This document shows, piece by piece, positions 43,126 through 51,632 of a DNA stretch of 64,000 nt. Every line of letters begins with the position of its first letter. The first letter of the stretch is position 1. Where the stretch lies: positions 7,130,001-7,194,000 of the forward strand of contig NZ_CP108364.1 in assembly GCF_035946055.1 (NCBI RefSeq), given 5' to 3'. The notes below the pieces were generated by a model. That model saw nothing but the letters and a program-made list of their open reading frames with translations, ran no database searches and was not told the DNA's origin. The translations under genes and the position numbers were made by a program. This stretch comes from Streptomyces sp. NBC_01341 (GTDB lineage: Bacteria; Actinomycetota; Actinomycetes; Streptomycetales; Streptomycetaceae).

Positions 43126-46100
43126 GCCTCCGACGTACCAGAAAGTGTCGTGCGCCGCGTCTCGGTCACGCCCGGCCCCGTTGCCGCCCGCTCCAGTTCG
43201 GCGGTGAGGACGCCGGCGACGCGCGGCAGTTCGTCGCTCTCCAACATGTCCCAGTGGCCGCAGGCCACGGGCTGGACGACGAACTCACCGCTGACGCGGC
43301 GCTCCCAGAACGCACGCATGCGATCGGCCGCACCGCCCGCGTCCTCGTCCTCCACGGCCGTCGCCTGCAACAGCACGACGCGAGCCGGCGACCCGGGCAC
43401 GGCGTAGTCGCGCGCCGTCTCGCGATGGTGGTTGTAGACGGTCAGGTACCGGGCCACCTGGTCGTCGTCGATGCCCGGGTACATGCCGTTGAAGCGCACC
43501 AGTTTGTCGCGGAACTCATCCATGCCGACCGGCGCGATCGCGGCACGCTGCGCGGCGTCCTCCGCGCCGTGGGTGTCGAGCAGGACCACGCTCACCCTCT
43601 CGTGTCCGGCCGCCACCAGGCGGCGTCCCATCTCGTACGCGATCAGCCCGCCGTACGAGAGTCCGCAGAGCACCAGCACCTCGTCGTGACGGGGATCGAC
43701 GAGCCGCAGATACTCCTGGGCCATCGCCTCGACACCGGGCAGGGTGGCCTCGCCGGGGTTGATACCGGGCGCCTGGAGGCCCACCACGCCGACGTCGTCG
43801 GGCAGCGCCGTGGACAGCGGCAGGTAGCAGAACGCCGTACCGCCGGCGGGATGCACGCACACCACCCGCCGGTCGCCGCTGCCGGCGCGGAACTCCACCA
43901 GGCTGCTCGACTCCCCGAGCCGTGAGCCTCCGGCGCCGACGCCGCGCACCCTCTCGGCGAGCGCCTCGATGGTGGGGTGCAGCATGACGTCCCGGACCGG
44001 CAGCGTCACACCGAGTTCCTCCTGGACGGCGGACGCCATCTTGATCGCCGAGATCGACGTGCCGCCGAGTTCGAAGAAGTTGTCGTCGATGCCGACGTCC
44101 GTGTGCAGCAGCACCCCCCGCCAGATCCGGTACAGCGCCATCTCCACGTCGTCGCGGGGCGCGACCGTGTTGACCCGCCCCGAGCGGGCCCGTGCCACCG
44201 CACCCAGCACCTCCGTCCGGTCCACCTTGCCGTTGCGGTTCAGTGGCAGACGCGGGAACTCGGCCACCACGACGGGGATCATGTAGTCCGGCAGGCGGTC
44301 CCTGAGGGCCGCACGCCACTCGTACGCCGTCCGCGTGGCCTCGGGGTCACAGCCCACTCCGGCGACCAGACGGGGGCCGCCCGGGGCGTCGCGGTCGGCC
44401 ATGACCACGGCCTCCCGCACGCCGGGAACCGCCAGCAGCGCTGCCTCGATCTCGCCCGGTTCGATGCGGAAGCCGCGCAGTTTGAGCTGCTCGTCGCCGC
44501 GGCCGGCGTACTCGGCGTTGCCGTCCGGCAGCCAGCGCGCCAGGTCACCGGTGCGGTAGACACGTTCGCCGGGCACGAACGGGTCGGGTCCGAAACGCTC
44601 GTCGGTGAGGTCGGGCCGGTTCAGATATCCACGGGCCAGGCTCGCTCCGCCGATGTAGACCTCACCGCGAACCCCGACCGGGACTGGGCGCATGCGTTCG
44701 TCGAGCAGGTACAGGCGTGTGCCCCGCAGCGGCCGCCCGATGGGGCACGACCGCTCGTGGGGCTGTGGGTCGGTGTAGGCGGTGGAATACAGCGTCGCCT
44801 CGGTCGGACCGTATCCGAAGCAGATGCGCAGGCCGGGCAGCAGCTCACCCATGCGGTGCAGGGCGCTCTCGGGCAGGGACTCCACCCCGGTCAGGAGCTG
44901 ACGCAGGCTCAGCCCAGCCAGGCGTACGGCCGGATCCTCGTCGATCCACAGGACGTAGGACGGAGGCAGGAACGCCTGGGTCACCTTGCGGTCCCGCAGC
45001 CAGTCCATCAGGGCTCCGGGGTCCCCCCGGATGTCGTCAGGGACCAGGTGCAGCACCGCTCCGGTGGTCAACGGCAAGAGGAGCTCGTGCACCGACGCGT
45101 CGAAGCCGATGCTCGACCAGGCGGATGACGCCTCACCCGGAGTGTCTCCCATGAGTTCACGCCAGTGGTCGAAGAGGTTGACGACGCTGCCGTGCGTCAC
45201 CGCCACACCTTTGGGGCGACCGGTCGATCCCGAGGTGTAGATGACGTAGGCGAGCCGGGCGGGGTCCGTGTCGATGTCCGGCGATTCGTCGTGCGCCCCC
45301 TCGGCCTCCACCTTCTCCAGGTTCTCCCACAGCTGCCGGTCGTCCCCCGAGGTGTCCGCCTGATCGGTCAGTACGAGTACCGGTGCGGCGTCGCTCACCA
45401 TGGCCGTGAGCCGTTCCGAGGGCTGTCCGGGGTCGAGGGGCAGATAGGCGGCCCCGGCCTTGAGGATGCCGAGCACGCCGACGGCGAGCCCGGTTGTGCG
45501 TCCGGTGTGCAGGCCCACCACGCGGTCCTGTCCGGCACCGCGGGCGATCAGAGCACGGGCGAGACGGCTCGCCCGGCGGTCCAGCGTCGCGTAGTCGACT
45601 TCCGTGTCACCGGCCACCACCGCGAGCTGCTCCGGCCGTTCGCGTACCTGTGCTGCGAACCGCTCCAGCAGACCCGCCGGTGCCGGCTCGCCGGGCACGG
45701 CCGTGAGGGGCCCGGTACTGAAGGTGGCGAGGAGTTCGCGTTGTTCGTCCTCGTCCAGCAACGTCAGGTCGGCGATATCGGCTCCGGGACGCTCGGTCAT
45801 CAGGCGCAGCACACGCAGAAACTGGCGTATGTGCCGTTCGACGGTGTCGCGGTCGAAGAGAGCCACCGCGTAGTCGATCTCCCCGGCCAGGCACCCGCCC
45901 TCGTCGGCCAGGGCGAGGACCATGTCGAACTTCGCGGGGACGTGAGCGGCGTCCTCGCGCAACTCCACCTTCAGATCCGGGAGTTCCAGTTCGCTCCGCA
46001 TGGAGGGGACCCAGGCGAACATGACCTGGAACAGCGCCGTGTACGCGGGGCTTCGCGGGGGGTTGACCACCTCCACGACCCGCTCGAAGGGCAGGTCGAC

Positions 46101-47120
46101 GTGCTTGAGCGCGTCGCGGATACGCTGGTTCACCTGCGCCAGTACGTCGCTGACGCTGGGGGAGCCGGACAGGTCCGTACGCAGAGCGAGTGTGTTGACG
46201 AAGAATCCGATCAGACCCTCGACGTCCCCGCGGCGCCGGTTCGACGTAGGGGCGCCGACAACGATGTCGTCCTGCCCGGACAGCAGCGACAGCAGCAGCG
46301 TCCAGCCGGTCAGGACGGTCGCGTAGAGGGAGACACCGTTGTCCGCGGCGAGCGCCCGGAGGGCCTCGGTCAGGTCCTCCTCGACGATCACGGGCACCCG
46401 GTCACCCTCGAAAGCCTGCTCCGGTGGGCGTGGCCGGTCCGTGGGCAGGGAGAGCACGGCGGGAGCACCGGTCAACGTGGAGGCCCAGTATTCGGCGTGT
46501 GCGGTGGGCTCTTCACCGGACATCCAGTCCCACTGCCAGCGGGTGTAGTCGCTGTACTGCCACGTCAGTTCCGGTAGCGACGCGTCCTGACCGTGCCGGA
46601 GCGCGGTGTACACCAGGCCCAGTTCTCGCAGCAGCAAGGTGCGGGACCAACCATCGAAAATGATGTGATGGGCAGTCAGGAGCAGCACGTGGTATTCGGG
46701 TTCGAGCGCCACCAGACAGCCGCGCACCATGGGCTGCTCGCCCAGACGGAACGGGCTGCCTTCCACCTCCATCCGTGTCCGCGCGAAGTGCTCGGCCGCG
46801 TCCGGCAGCCCCGTCAGATCCTCGAAGGCCACCGGGAAACCGGAATCCGGTGGATCGACGACCTGGAGCGCCGAACCGCCGGAGGGCACCAGTCGGGTGC
46901 GCAGGGCCTCGTGCCGGGCCGCGAGCAGGTTCAGCGCCTGGAGAAGCAGGCCCCTGTCCAGGGGCCCCCGGATATCGAAGGGCATCGGTTCGTTGTAGGC
47001 GGCACCGGCGGCTCCTTCCATGCGCGCCGTGACCCAAAGGCGCTCCTGCGCCAGTGAAAGGGGCGCGGATAATGTCGCGCTGCCGCGTCGGCGGCTGACG
47101 GTAATTCGGGGGGACAGCAC
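43122..47120 (-). CDS. NRPS module C-A-T-TE
   Basis: 1332 residues. C about 15-450 (HHIIFDG), A about 470-960 (YTSGSTGRPKG, GYGPTE, RTGDLARW, NRNGKVDR), T about 985-1055 (FFELGGTSISAIK) and thioesterase about 1080-1320 (CGLSYGG, GxSxG intact; GHWDM near the end for the catalytic His). By hand the A-domain residues read about DAHFLGGLY, which I cannot assign with confidence; the G-G pattern is seen in valine/isoleucine-type codes. It is the first gene of the operon. Having its own condensation and thioesterase domains next to another TE-ending synthase suggests it adds one amino acid as a side ester or amide rather than acting as an early assembly-line step. GTG start with AGGGG upstream. Confidence 0.95.
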   Translation of the reverse strand: MLSPRITVSRRRGSATLSAPLSLAQERLWVTARMEGAAGAAYNEPMPFDIRGPLDRGLLLQALNLLAARHEALRTRLVPSGGSALQVVDPPDSGFPVAFEDLTGLPDAAEHFARTRMEVEGSPFRLGEQPMVRGCLVALEPEYHVLLLTAHHIIFDGWSRTLLLRELGLVYTALRHGQDASLPELTWQYSDYTRWQWDWMSGEEPTAHAEYWASTLTGAPAVLSLPTDRPRPPEQAFEGDRVPVIVEEDLTEALRALAADNGVSLYATVLTGWTLLLSLLSGQDDIVVGAPTSNRRRGDVEGLIGFFVNTLALRTDLSGSPSVSDVLAQVNQRIRDALKHVDLPFERVVEVVNPPRSPAYTALFQVMFAWVPSMRSELELPDLKVELREDAAHVPAKFDMVLALADEGGCLAGEIDYAVALFDRDTVERHIRQFLRVLRLMTERPGADIADLTLLDEDEQRELLATFSTGPLTAVPGEPAPAGLLERFAAQVRERPEQLAVVAGDTEVDYATLDRRASRLARALIARGAGQDRVVGLHTGRTTGLAVGVLGILKAGAAYLPLDPGQPSERLTAMVSDAAPVLVLTDQADTSGDDRQLWENLEKVEAEGAHDESPDIDTDPARLAYVIYTSGSTGRPKGVAVTHGSVVNLFDHWRELMGDTPGEASSAWSSIGFDASVHELLLPLTTGAVLHLVPDDIRGDPGALMDWLRDRKVTQAFLPPSYVLWIDEDPAVRLAGLSLRQLLTGVESLPESALHRMGELLPGLRICFGYGPTEATLYSTAYTDPQPHERSCPIGRPLRGTRLYLLDERMRPVPVGVRGEVYIGGASLARGYLNRPDLTDERFGPDPFVPGERVYRTGDLARWLPDGNAEYAGRGDEQLKLRGFRIEPGEIEAALLAVPGVREAVVMADRDAPGGPRLVAGVGCDPEATRTAYEWRAALRDRLPDYMIPVVVAEFPRLPLNRNGKVDRTEVLGAVARARSGRVNTVAPRDDVEMALYRIWRGVLLHTDVGIDDNFFELGGTSISAIKMASAVQEELGVTLPVRDVMLHPTIEALAERVRGVGAGGSRLGESSSLVEFRAGSGDRRVVCVHPAGGTAFCYLPLSTALPDDVGVVGLQAPGINPGEATLPGVEAMAQEYLRLVDPRHDEVLVLCGLSYGGLIAYEMGRRLVAAGHERVSVVLLDTHGAEDAAQRAAIAPVGMDEFRDKLVRFNGMYPGIDDDQVARYLTVYNHHRETARDYAVPGSPARVVLLQATAVEDEDAGGAADRMRAFWERRVSGEFVVQPVACGHWDMLESDELPRVAGVLTAELERAATGPGVTETRRTTLSGTSEA

Positions 47121-48301
47121 GGATTACCCCTCACTAGAAAAGGAAGCGGCGAAAACGGTTCCTGCGTTCCGGAAAGGCCGGCATTTCCGAAACCGCGCAG
47201 GCGCATGTGTGGAGAGGGTTATTTCAAATAATTCAGCAGGAATCCTGGAATGTACTTCTGGAAGCGAAGTACATGATGGAGGCCGCAGAGTCGTATCGCA
47301 GCGAATGTGAGCGACTGTCTGGCGTGATCGATTCCCTTGATGTGCCGATTTTTGTCCGGTACGGCAGGTCGCTACGGGTTGCGAATCGATATCCTCACGG
47401 GTTCAGTGGGCCTGACGGTAGCTTCTGGGTGCCGTCGTCTCGTGCCGACTCCATGCAGTTTTGGCAGGTGCGCGCGAAGCAGGGGTCGGTCGGTGGCGTG
47501 TCTGTTTTCCGGCTGCTCGGCGGTGGGTAATTTCCGCTGATATTAAATGGGCGCCGTTTGGATGGTCAACAGTGACCCACGCCACATCGCCCGGGAGTGG
47601 ATTCCTGGCGGTGGACGGCCGGTGTTGTTTTACCGCCTATCCGGCATCGGTCCATTAAGTACGCGATGGGTCACATGTCGTTATGTGGAAGAACTGATCC
47701 GTGTCAGTCGCGCCCTTTGGGAACATCAGAAGAGGAGTAATATATTCCACTTCTGATGTCGTCAGGGTGTCGTGTGTGGTGATATCCAGCGACTTGATGC
47801 ATATCGGCTTCTGGCGTGAACTCGCAGGCGGCCAGGTGCCGCGAAGGTGGCGTAGGGGCGCCCACGAGTCAAGACGGGCGCCGGGATCACCCGTAGGGCC
47901 TCGCCTCGGTGCTCACTGTCGGACTGGCGCTGCTGTTCGTCTTCGTCATGTTCGTCGGACCGTGTCCGCCGGTTGGAGCACGGAGCCGGATGGGCGAGAA
48001 GTTCAGCTGGGCGTGCTCACGGTCGCTGTCACCTCGGCCGACATCGCGTGCATGCCCTGTTGGGCAGGGTGGGTTCGTCGTGGCCGGTGGGCGGCGCATC
48101 TCGGCCGGGCTTCGACCGCAGCCGCCATGTCGGCTGCGGGTGAGGCGATGGAAGCGGTGCCAGCCCCTGCGCCGAGCGGGGGATGCCTGCCGGGGAAGCG
48201 GGTGGCCGGCTCCGTCGTGGGGCCCGAACCGCAACCCCGGCTCTGTTCCTGCGCGCACGACCTGGGGTGTCCGAGTGTGTGGCGTCAGGGGGTGGTGACT
48301 C
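47121..48301. other. 1.2-kb low-G+C region upstream of the NRPS operon
   Basis: The first 640 bp are clearly AT-richer than the rest of the window. Candidate frames such as 47276-47530 (MEAAESYRSECERLSGVIDS) and 47547-47756 are short and broken, with no family seen; a decayed regulator is possible. GTTCCGGAAA-N8-TTTCCGAAAC (47166-47193) and TTATTT-C-AAATAA (47219-47231) lie where the NRPS promoter should be. Confidence 0.45.
47166..47193 (-). promoter_or_regulatory. candidate operator in the NRPS operon promoter
   Basis: GTTCCGGAAA-N8-TTTCCGAAAC, 9 of 10 positions matching, 46-73 bp upstream of the GTG start of the first NRPS gene. The AT-rich dyad at 47219-47231 just behind it may contain the -10/-35 region. 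Confidence 0.45.
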
Positions 48302-48321
48302 GACGCTATAGTTGTAGCGTC
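48302..48321 (+). promoter_or_regulatory. dyad overlapping a -10-like element before the ABC binding-protein gene
   Basis: GACGCTA-N6-TAGCGTC with perfect 7-bp arms; TATAGT (48307-48312) inside it resembles a -10 box. It is 100 bp upstream of the start, so it is a likely repressor site over the promoter. Confidence 0.5.
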
Positions 48322-48421
48322 AAGTAACGGGCTCTCTGTGTGTCTGAAGAGGGGCCGCGGACTGAGGTCAGAGGAGCGGCACTGCCCCCGAACGGCCAGT
48401 CAGAAAGCAAGAGGCAGTTCT

Positions 48422-50011
48422 GTGAACGTGCGTAAGTGGGGAGCGGGCGCCCCCGTCGGGGCCGGCCTCGCGGTGGTCCTGCTGGGTGGCTGCGGCATCC
48501 AGAGCCACGGAGGTGCCGCCGGACACGGTGACTCCATCGTCGTGGGGATGTCGGACGAGGTCCTGGCCGTGGACCCGGCCTCGGGCTACGACCCTGGTTC
48601 GTGGCTGCTCTTCAACAATGTCTTCCAGTCCCTGCTCAGTTTCCCGCGAGGGGGCTCGACACCCGAACCGGAGGCCGCGAAGTCCTGCGTGTTCGAGAGC
48701 GGCAACACGGTGTACCGGTGCACGCTCCGCGACGGCCTGACCTTCAGCAACGGCGACAGCCTCACCTCCGAGGACGTCAAGTACTCCTTCGAGCGGGCGA
48801 TCAGGATCAACGACCCCTCGGGGCCGGCGCCGCTGCTCACCGGAATCGGAAAGATCACGGCGCCGGACCCGCAGACCGTCGTCTTCAAGCTCACCACCCC
48901 CGATGCCACCTTCCCCAGCAAGATCGCCTCGGGCGCCGGCTCCATCGTGGACCACAGCGCGTACCCGGCGGACGAACTGCGCAAGGACGGCAAGGCTGTA
49001 GGGTCCGGGCCCTACGAGCTGAAGTCCCTCGACAAGTCGAAGGCCGTCTTCTCCGTCAACTCCGGCTACCGCGGCACGGCGCGAGCCAAGAACTCGGGCA
49101 TCACCCTCGACTTCTTCCGGGGTGACCAGAAGGGGCTGGCGTCCGCACTGCAGAAGGGGGACGTCGACGTCGCCTACCGCGGTCTGGCCGCGCAGGACAT
49201 CGAACAACTTGAGGAATCGAGCGCTGCGGCCGACAACGGTATCCACGTCGTCGAAGGCTCGAGTGCCGAGGTGCAGCACCTGGTCTTCAACGTGAACGAC
49301 CCGGTGGCCGGAAAGCTTTCGGTGCGCAAGGCCATCGCGTACCTGGTGAATCGCGATGCCCTCGTCAGCGAGGTCTACCACTCCACAGCCACCCCGCTCT
49401 ACTCGATCGTCCCGGCCGGCATCACGGCCCACAACACCGCCTTCTTCGACACGTACGGTGGGAGCCCGCAGCCGGCCAAGGCCGAACAGGCGCTGCGCGG
49501 CGCCGGCATCACCGGGAAGGTGAAGCTCACCCTGTGGTCCACGCCGAGCCGTTACGGCCCCGCCACGGACAACGAACTGCGGGCGATCGCCCAGCAGCTC
49601 AACCAGAGCGGGCTGTTCGACGCGAAGGTCAAGTCCCTGCCCATCGAGCAGTACGAGAAGCGGATCGAGGCCGGTGAGCTCGGCATCTACGTGAAGGGCT
49701 GGGTCCCTGACTACCCCGATCCGGACAACTTCACCCAGCCGTTCTTCGGTAAGGACAACGTCCTGCAGAACGGCTACGCGAGCGGGGACATCGCACGCCG
49801 GATCATCCCCGGGACCGCCGCCCAGGCGGACCGGGGCACCACCCAGGACGCTTTCGGTGAGCTCCAGGACAAGGTGGCGGAGGACCTGCCGATCCTGCCG
49901 TTGTGGCAGGGCAAGCAGTACGCGGTGGCGAACGACGACGTGTCCGGTCTGGAATGGACCCTGGACCCCTCGACTGTCTTCCGCTTCTGGGAGATCAGCA
50001 AGTTCTCGTAG
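48422..50011 (+). CDS. ABC transporter substrate-binding lipoprotein, family 5 (peptide/nickel type)
   Basis: 529 residues, DppA/OppA-like. Lipobox LLGGC after a short signal (VGAGLAVVLLGGCG). Family 5 features: VDPASGYDPGSWLLFNNVFQ, LTFSNGDSLTSEDVKYSFER, VGSGPYELKS, VRKAIAYLVNRDALV, and GWVPDYPDPDNFTQPFFG. It binds peptides or similar ligands outside the cell for an ABC importer, but no permease or ATPase genes are adjacent, so it is an orphan. GTG 48422 with AGAGG upstream; the 28-codon upstream extension is not signal-like. Its position beside the NRPS operon raises the possibility that it senses or retrieves the peptide product. Confidence 0.9.
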   Translation: MNVRKWGAGAPVGAGLAVVLLGGCGIQSHGGAAGHGDSIVVGMSDEVLAVDPASGYDPGSWLLFNNVFQSLLSFPRGGSTPEPEAAKSCVFESGNTVYRCTLRDGLTFSNGDSLTSEDVKYSFERAIRINDPSGPAPLLTGIGKITAPDPQTVVFKLTTPDATFPSKIASGAGSIVDHSAYPADELRKDGKAVGSGPYELKSLDKSKAVFSVNSGYRGTARAKNSGITLDFFRGDQKGLASALQKGDVDVAYRGLAAQDIEQLEESSAAADNGIHVVEGSSAEVQHLVFNVNDPVAGKLSVRKAIAYLVNRDALVSEVYHSTATPLYSIVPAGITAHNTAFFDTYGGSPQPAKAEQALRGAGITGKVKLTLWSTPSRYGPATDNELRAIAQQLNQSGLFDAKVKSLPIEQYEKRIEAGELGIYVKGWVPDYPDPDNFTQPFFGKDNVLQNGYASGDIARRIIPGTAAQADRGTTQDAFGELQDKVAEDLPILPLWQGKQYAVANDDVSGLEWTLDPSTVFRFWEISKFS

Positions 50012-50147
50012 CGTCTGTCAGCGCGACCGAGTAGCCGGCTCCAGCCGAGAGCCGAGAGCCGAGAGGGGCGCGGGGCGAGGGTCGCAGGTGTGGGGAAGTG
50101 CGCGGCGACGGTCATCCCGACGGGTCATCCCGCGCTCGCCCGATACC

Positions 50148-50187
50148 TTTCCCCGGGCGGCCGCGTGACGCGGTCCGCCCGGGGAAA
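50148..50187 (+). terminator. hairpin terminator of the binding-protein gene
   Basis: TTTCCCCGGGCGG (50148-50160) pairs perfectly with CCGCCCGGGGAAA (50175-50187), loop 14 nt. Confidence 0.8.
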
Positions 50188-50234
50188 CGGGGTACTCGCC
50201 TCGGCACCGACCTGTTCATGTGCCCAGGACTCCT

Positions 50235-50462
50235 TCAGCCCAGCAGGACGTCGTCATCACCGAGACGCTTGAGCTCGCGGTAGAGGATCGCCAGACCGGT
50301 GACGACCTTGGCGGTCGATACGGCGGCGTCGACCAGCCGCAGGGTGTCGTTCTCCTCACGGGCGATCTTGGCTTGCTTGACGACGCCCAGCGCACCGAAA
50401 GCGGTGGTGGCGAGCGACAGGTACACCCTGGACCGGGTCCTTTTCTTGGTTGCTGCACTCAT
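50235..50462 (-). CDS. small basic protein, unknown function
   Basis: 75 residues, starting MSAATKKRTRSRVYLSLATT. One weakly hydrophobic helix (about 13-30) is followed by a charged helical part (KQAKIAREENDTLRLVDAAV, AILYRELKRLG). CAGGAGG upstream of the ATG is a strong ribosome site and codon use is normal, so it is probably real. No family recognised. It converges on the binding-protein gene. Confidence 0.65.
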   Translation of the reverse strand: MSAATKKRTRSRVYLSLATTAFGALGVVKQAKIAREENDTLRLVDAAVSTAKVVTGLAILYRELKRLGDDDVLLG

Positions 50463-50523
50463 GGTTATGAACCTCCTGAGGCAGCGGCTACCCCGAGATC
50501 GCCACAGTGATCACCTGGTTCTG

Positions 50524-50558
50524 TTGCGCCTTGCGCCTTGCGCCTTGCGCCTTGCGCC
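50524..50558. repeat. tandem repeat of a 7-mer, five copies
   Basis: TTGCGCC is repeated exactly five times, upstream of the second yceI copy and 60 bp behind the start of the small leftward gene. It is a possible variable-number locus. Confidence 0.9.
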
Positions 50559-50635
50559 TGCAGGGCGACGGGCGAAGAGCAGTGGCGCCCGAGCTGGTGG
50601 GCCGAGCTGCTTGCCGAGGCGGGGAAGGGGAGGTG

Positions 50636-50695
50636 GTGACGGCCGTCACTCGCTGCGCCGACGCCGGGGGGAATGGCAAGAAGGAGGGAAAGGTT
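50636..50695 (+). promoter_or_regulatory. yceI copy 2 promoter region: palindrome plus sigma-R-like promoter
   Basis: GTGACGGCCGTCAC (50636-50649) lies 87 bp before the start. GGGAAT (50669-50674), 18 nt, then GTT (50693-50695). Both match the elements before copy 1 although the surrounding bases differ. Confidence 0.5.
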
Positions 50696-50735
50696 GACAG
50701 ATAAACCAAATGCAATCCCTCTGAAGGAGCATGTC

Positions 50736-51365
50736 ATGGGTCTGTTCAACCGTAAGAGCGCTTCTGCTTCCGCTTCTGTGTCCACGGCTGTGGCTGGGGG
50801 GACTGCGGTGGAGTCGGGTTCGAGTCTGTCGCATCTGACGGGTGACTACGTGATCGATTCGACGCACAGCGAGATCGGGTTCTCGTTGAAGTATGCGAAG
50901 GTCACGACGATGCGTGGGCGTTTCACGGAGTATGACGGGCGGCTGCGTCTGGATGGTTCGACGCCTTCGGCTTCGACGGCGGAGGTCGTGATCAAGGTTG
51001 CGAGTATCGACACGGCTCTGGCCGGTCGTGACGAGCACCTGCTGAACGGTGATTTCTTCGCGGTGGAGGAGTTCCCGGAGATGACGTACCGCAGCACGAG
51101 TGCGGAGCGGGTCGATGAGGACACGTTCCGGATGAACGGTGATCTGACGATCAAGGGTGTGAGCCGGCCGGTTGCGCTGGAGCTGACGCTGAACGGTGAG
51201 GTCGTGGACCCGATGGGTAATGTGCGTGTCGGTTTCGATGGTTCTGCGACGATCAGCCGCAGTGACTGGGGTCTGACGTACAACGCGGCGCTGGAGGGTG
51301 GCGGTGTCCTGATCAGCGACAAGGTGAAGCTCACCTTCGACATCTCCGCCATCCGGGAGGCCTGA
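50736..51365 (+). CDS. YceI family lipocalin-like protein, copy 2
   Basis: 209 residues, identical to the protein at 23597-24226, with the same leader, ribosome site (GAAGGAG) and terminator pair. The unusual T-ending codon preference is kept, so the copies have not drifted. This points to very recent duplication or continuing gene conversion. Which copy is ancestral cannot be told from the sequence. Function as for copy 1: probable isoprenoid or lipid binding, possibly stress-induced through the SigR-like promoter. Confidence 0.93.
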   Translation: MGLFNRKSASASASVSTAVAGGTAVESGSSLSHLTGDYVIDSTHSEIGFSLKYAKVTTMRGRFTEYDGRLRLDGSTPSASTAEVVIKVASIDTALAGRDEHLLNGDFFAVEEFPEMTYRSTSAERVDEDTFRMNGDLTIKGVSRPVALELTLNGEVVDPMGNVRVGFDGSATISRSDWGLTYNAALEGGGVLISDKVKLTFDISAIREA

Positions 51366-51385
51366 ACCGGCCGACGTATCTGATC

Positions 51386-51444
51386 CGGCCCGGACACAGC
51401 TGCCGGGCCGTGCTCCCCGAGGGTGGTGGGACCGACCACCACCC
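51386..51444 (+). terminator. double hairpin after yceI copy 2
   Basis: Same two stems as at 24247-24305, carried inside the repeat. Confidence 0.8.
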
Positions 51445-51632
51445 ACCGAGCCCGCACCCCGGGCCTGGCGAAGCGGTGCCCCCATGTCATGGCAGAGTCG
51501 TGGCAGCTGTCTCCAGTGCGGGCGGAAGCGGCAGGCGGACGCCCCTTGCCGTGAAGCTGTCCGGGCTGCTCTTGTGTACACGCAGACAAGAGGCTCGGTT
51601 GGCGGGTACGGCGTTTCGGGAGCGGCAGCGAC

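Larger units (their letters stand above)
50692..51460 (+). repeat. 769-bp direct repeat, copy 2 (contains yceI and its terminator)
   Basis: Same orientation as 23553-24321, offset 27139 bp, no difference found between the copies. The block ends abruptly on both sides. The two copies bound the segment holding the biosynthetic operon. Confidence 0.92.

Noticed and set aside
47909..48298. 129-codon frame beginning with a hydrophobic stretch (LTVGLALLFVFVMFVG)
   Set aside because: After one possible helix the sequence loses protein-like composition and no start signal is visible.
23553..51460. Composite transposon or integrative element
   Set aside because: The flanking repeats are ordinary yceI genes with no transposase, integrase, tRNA-end duplication or terminal inverted repeats.
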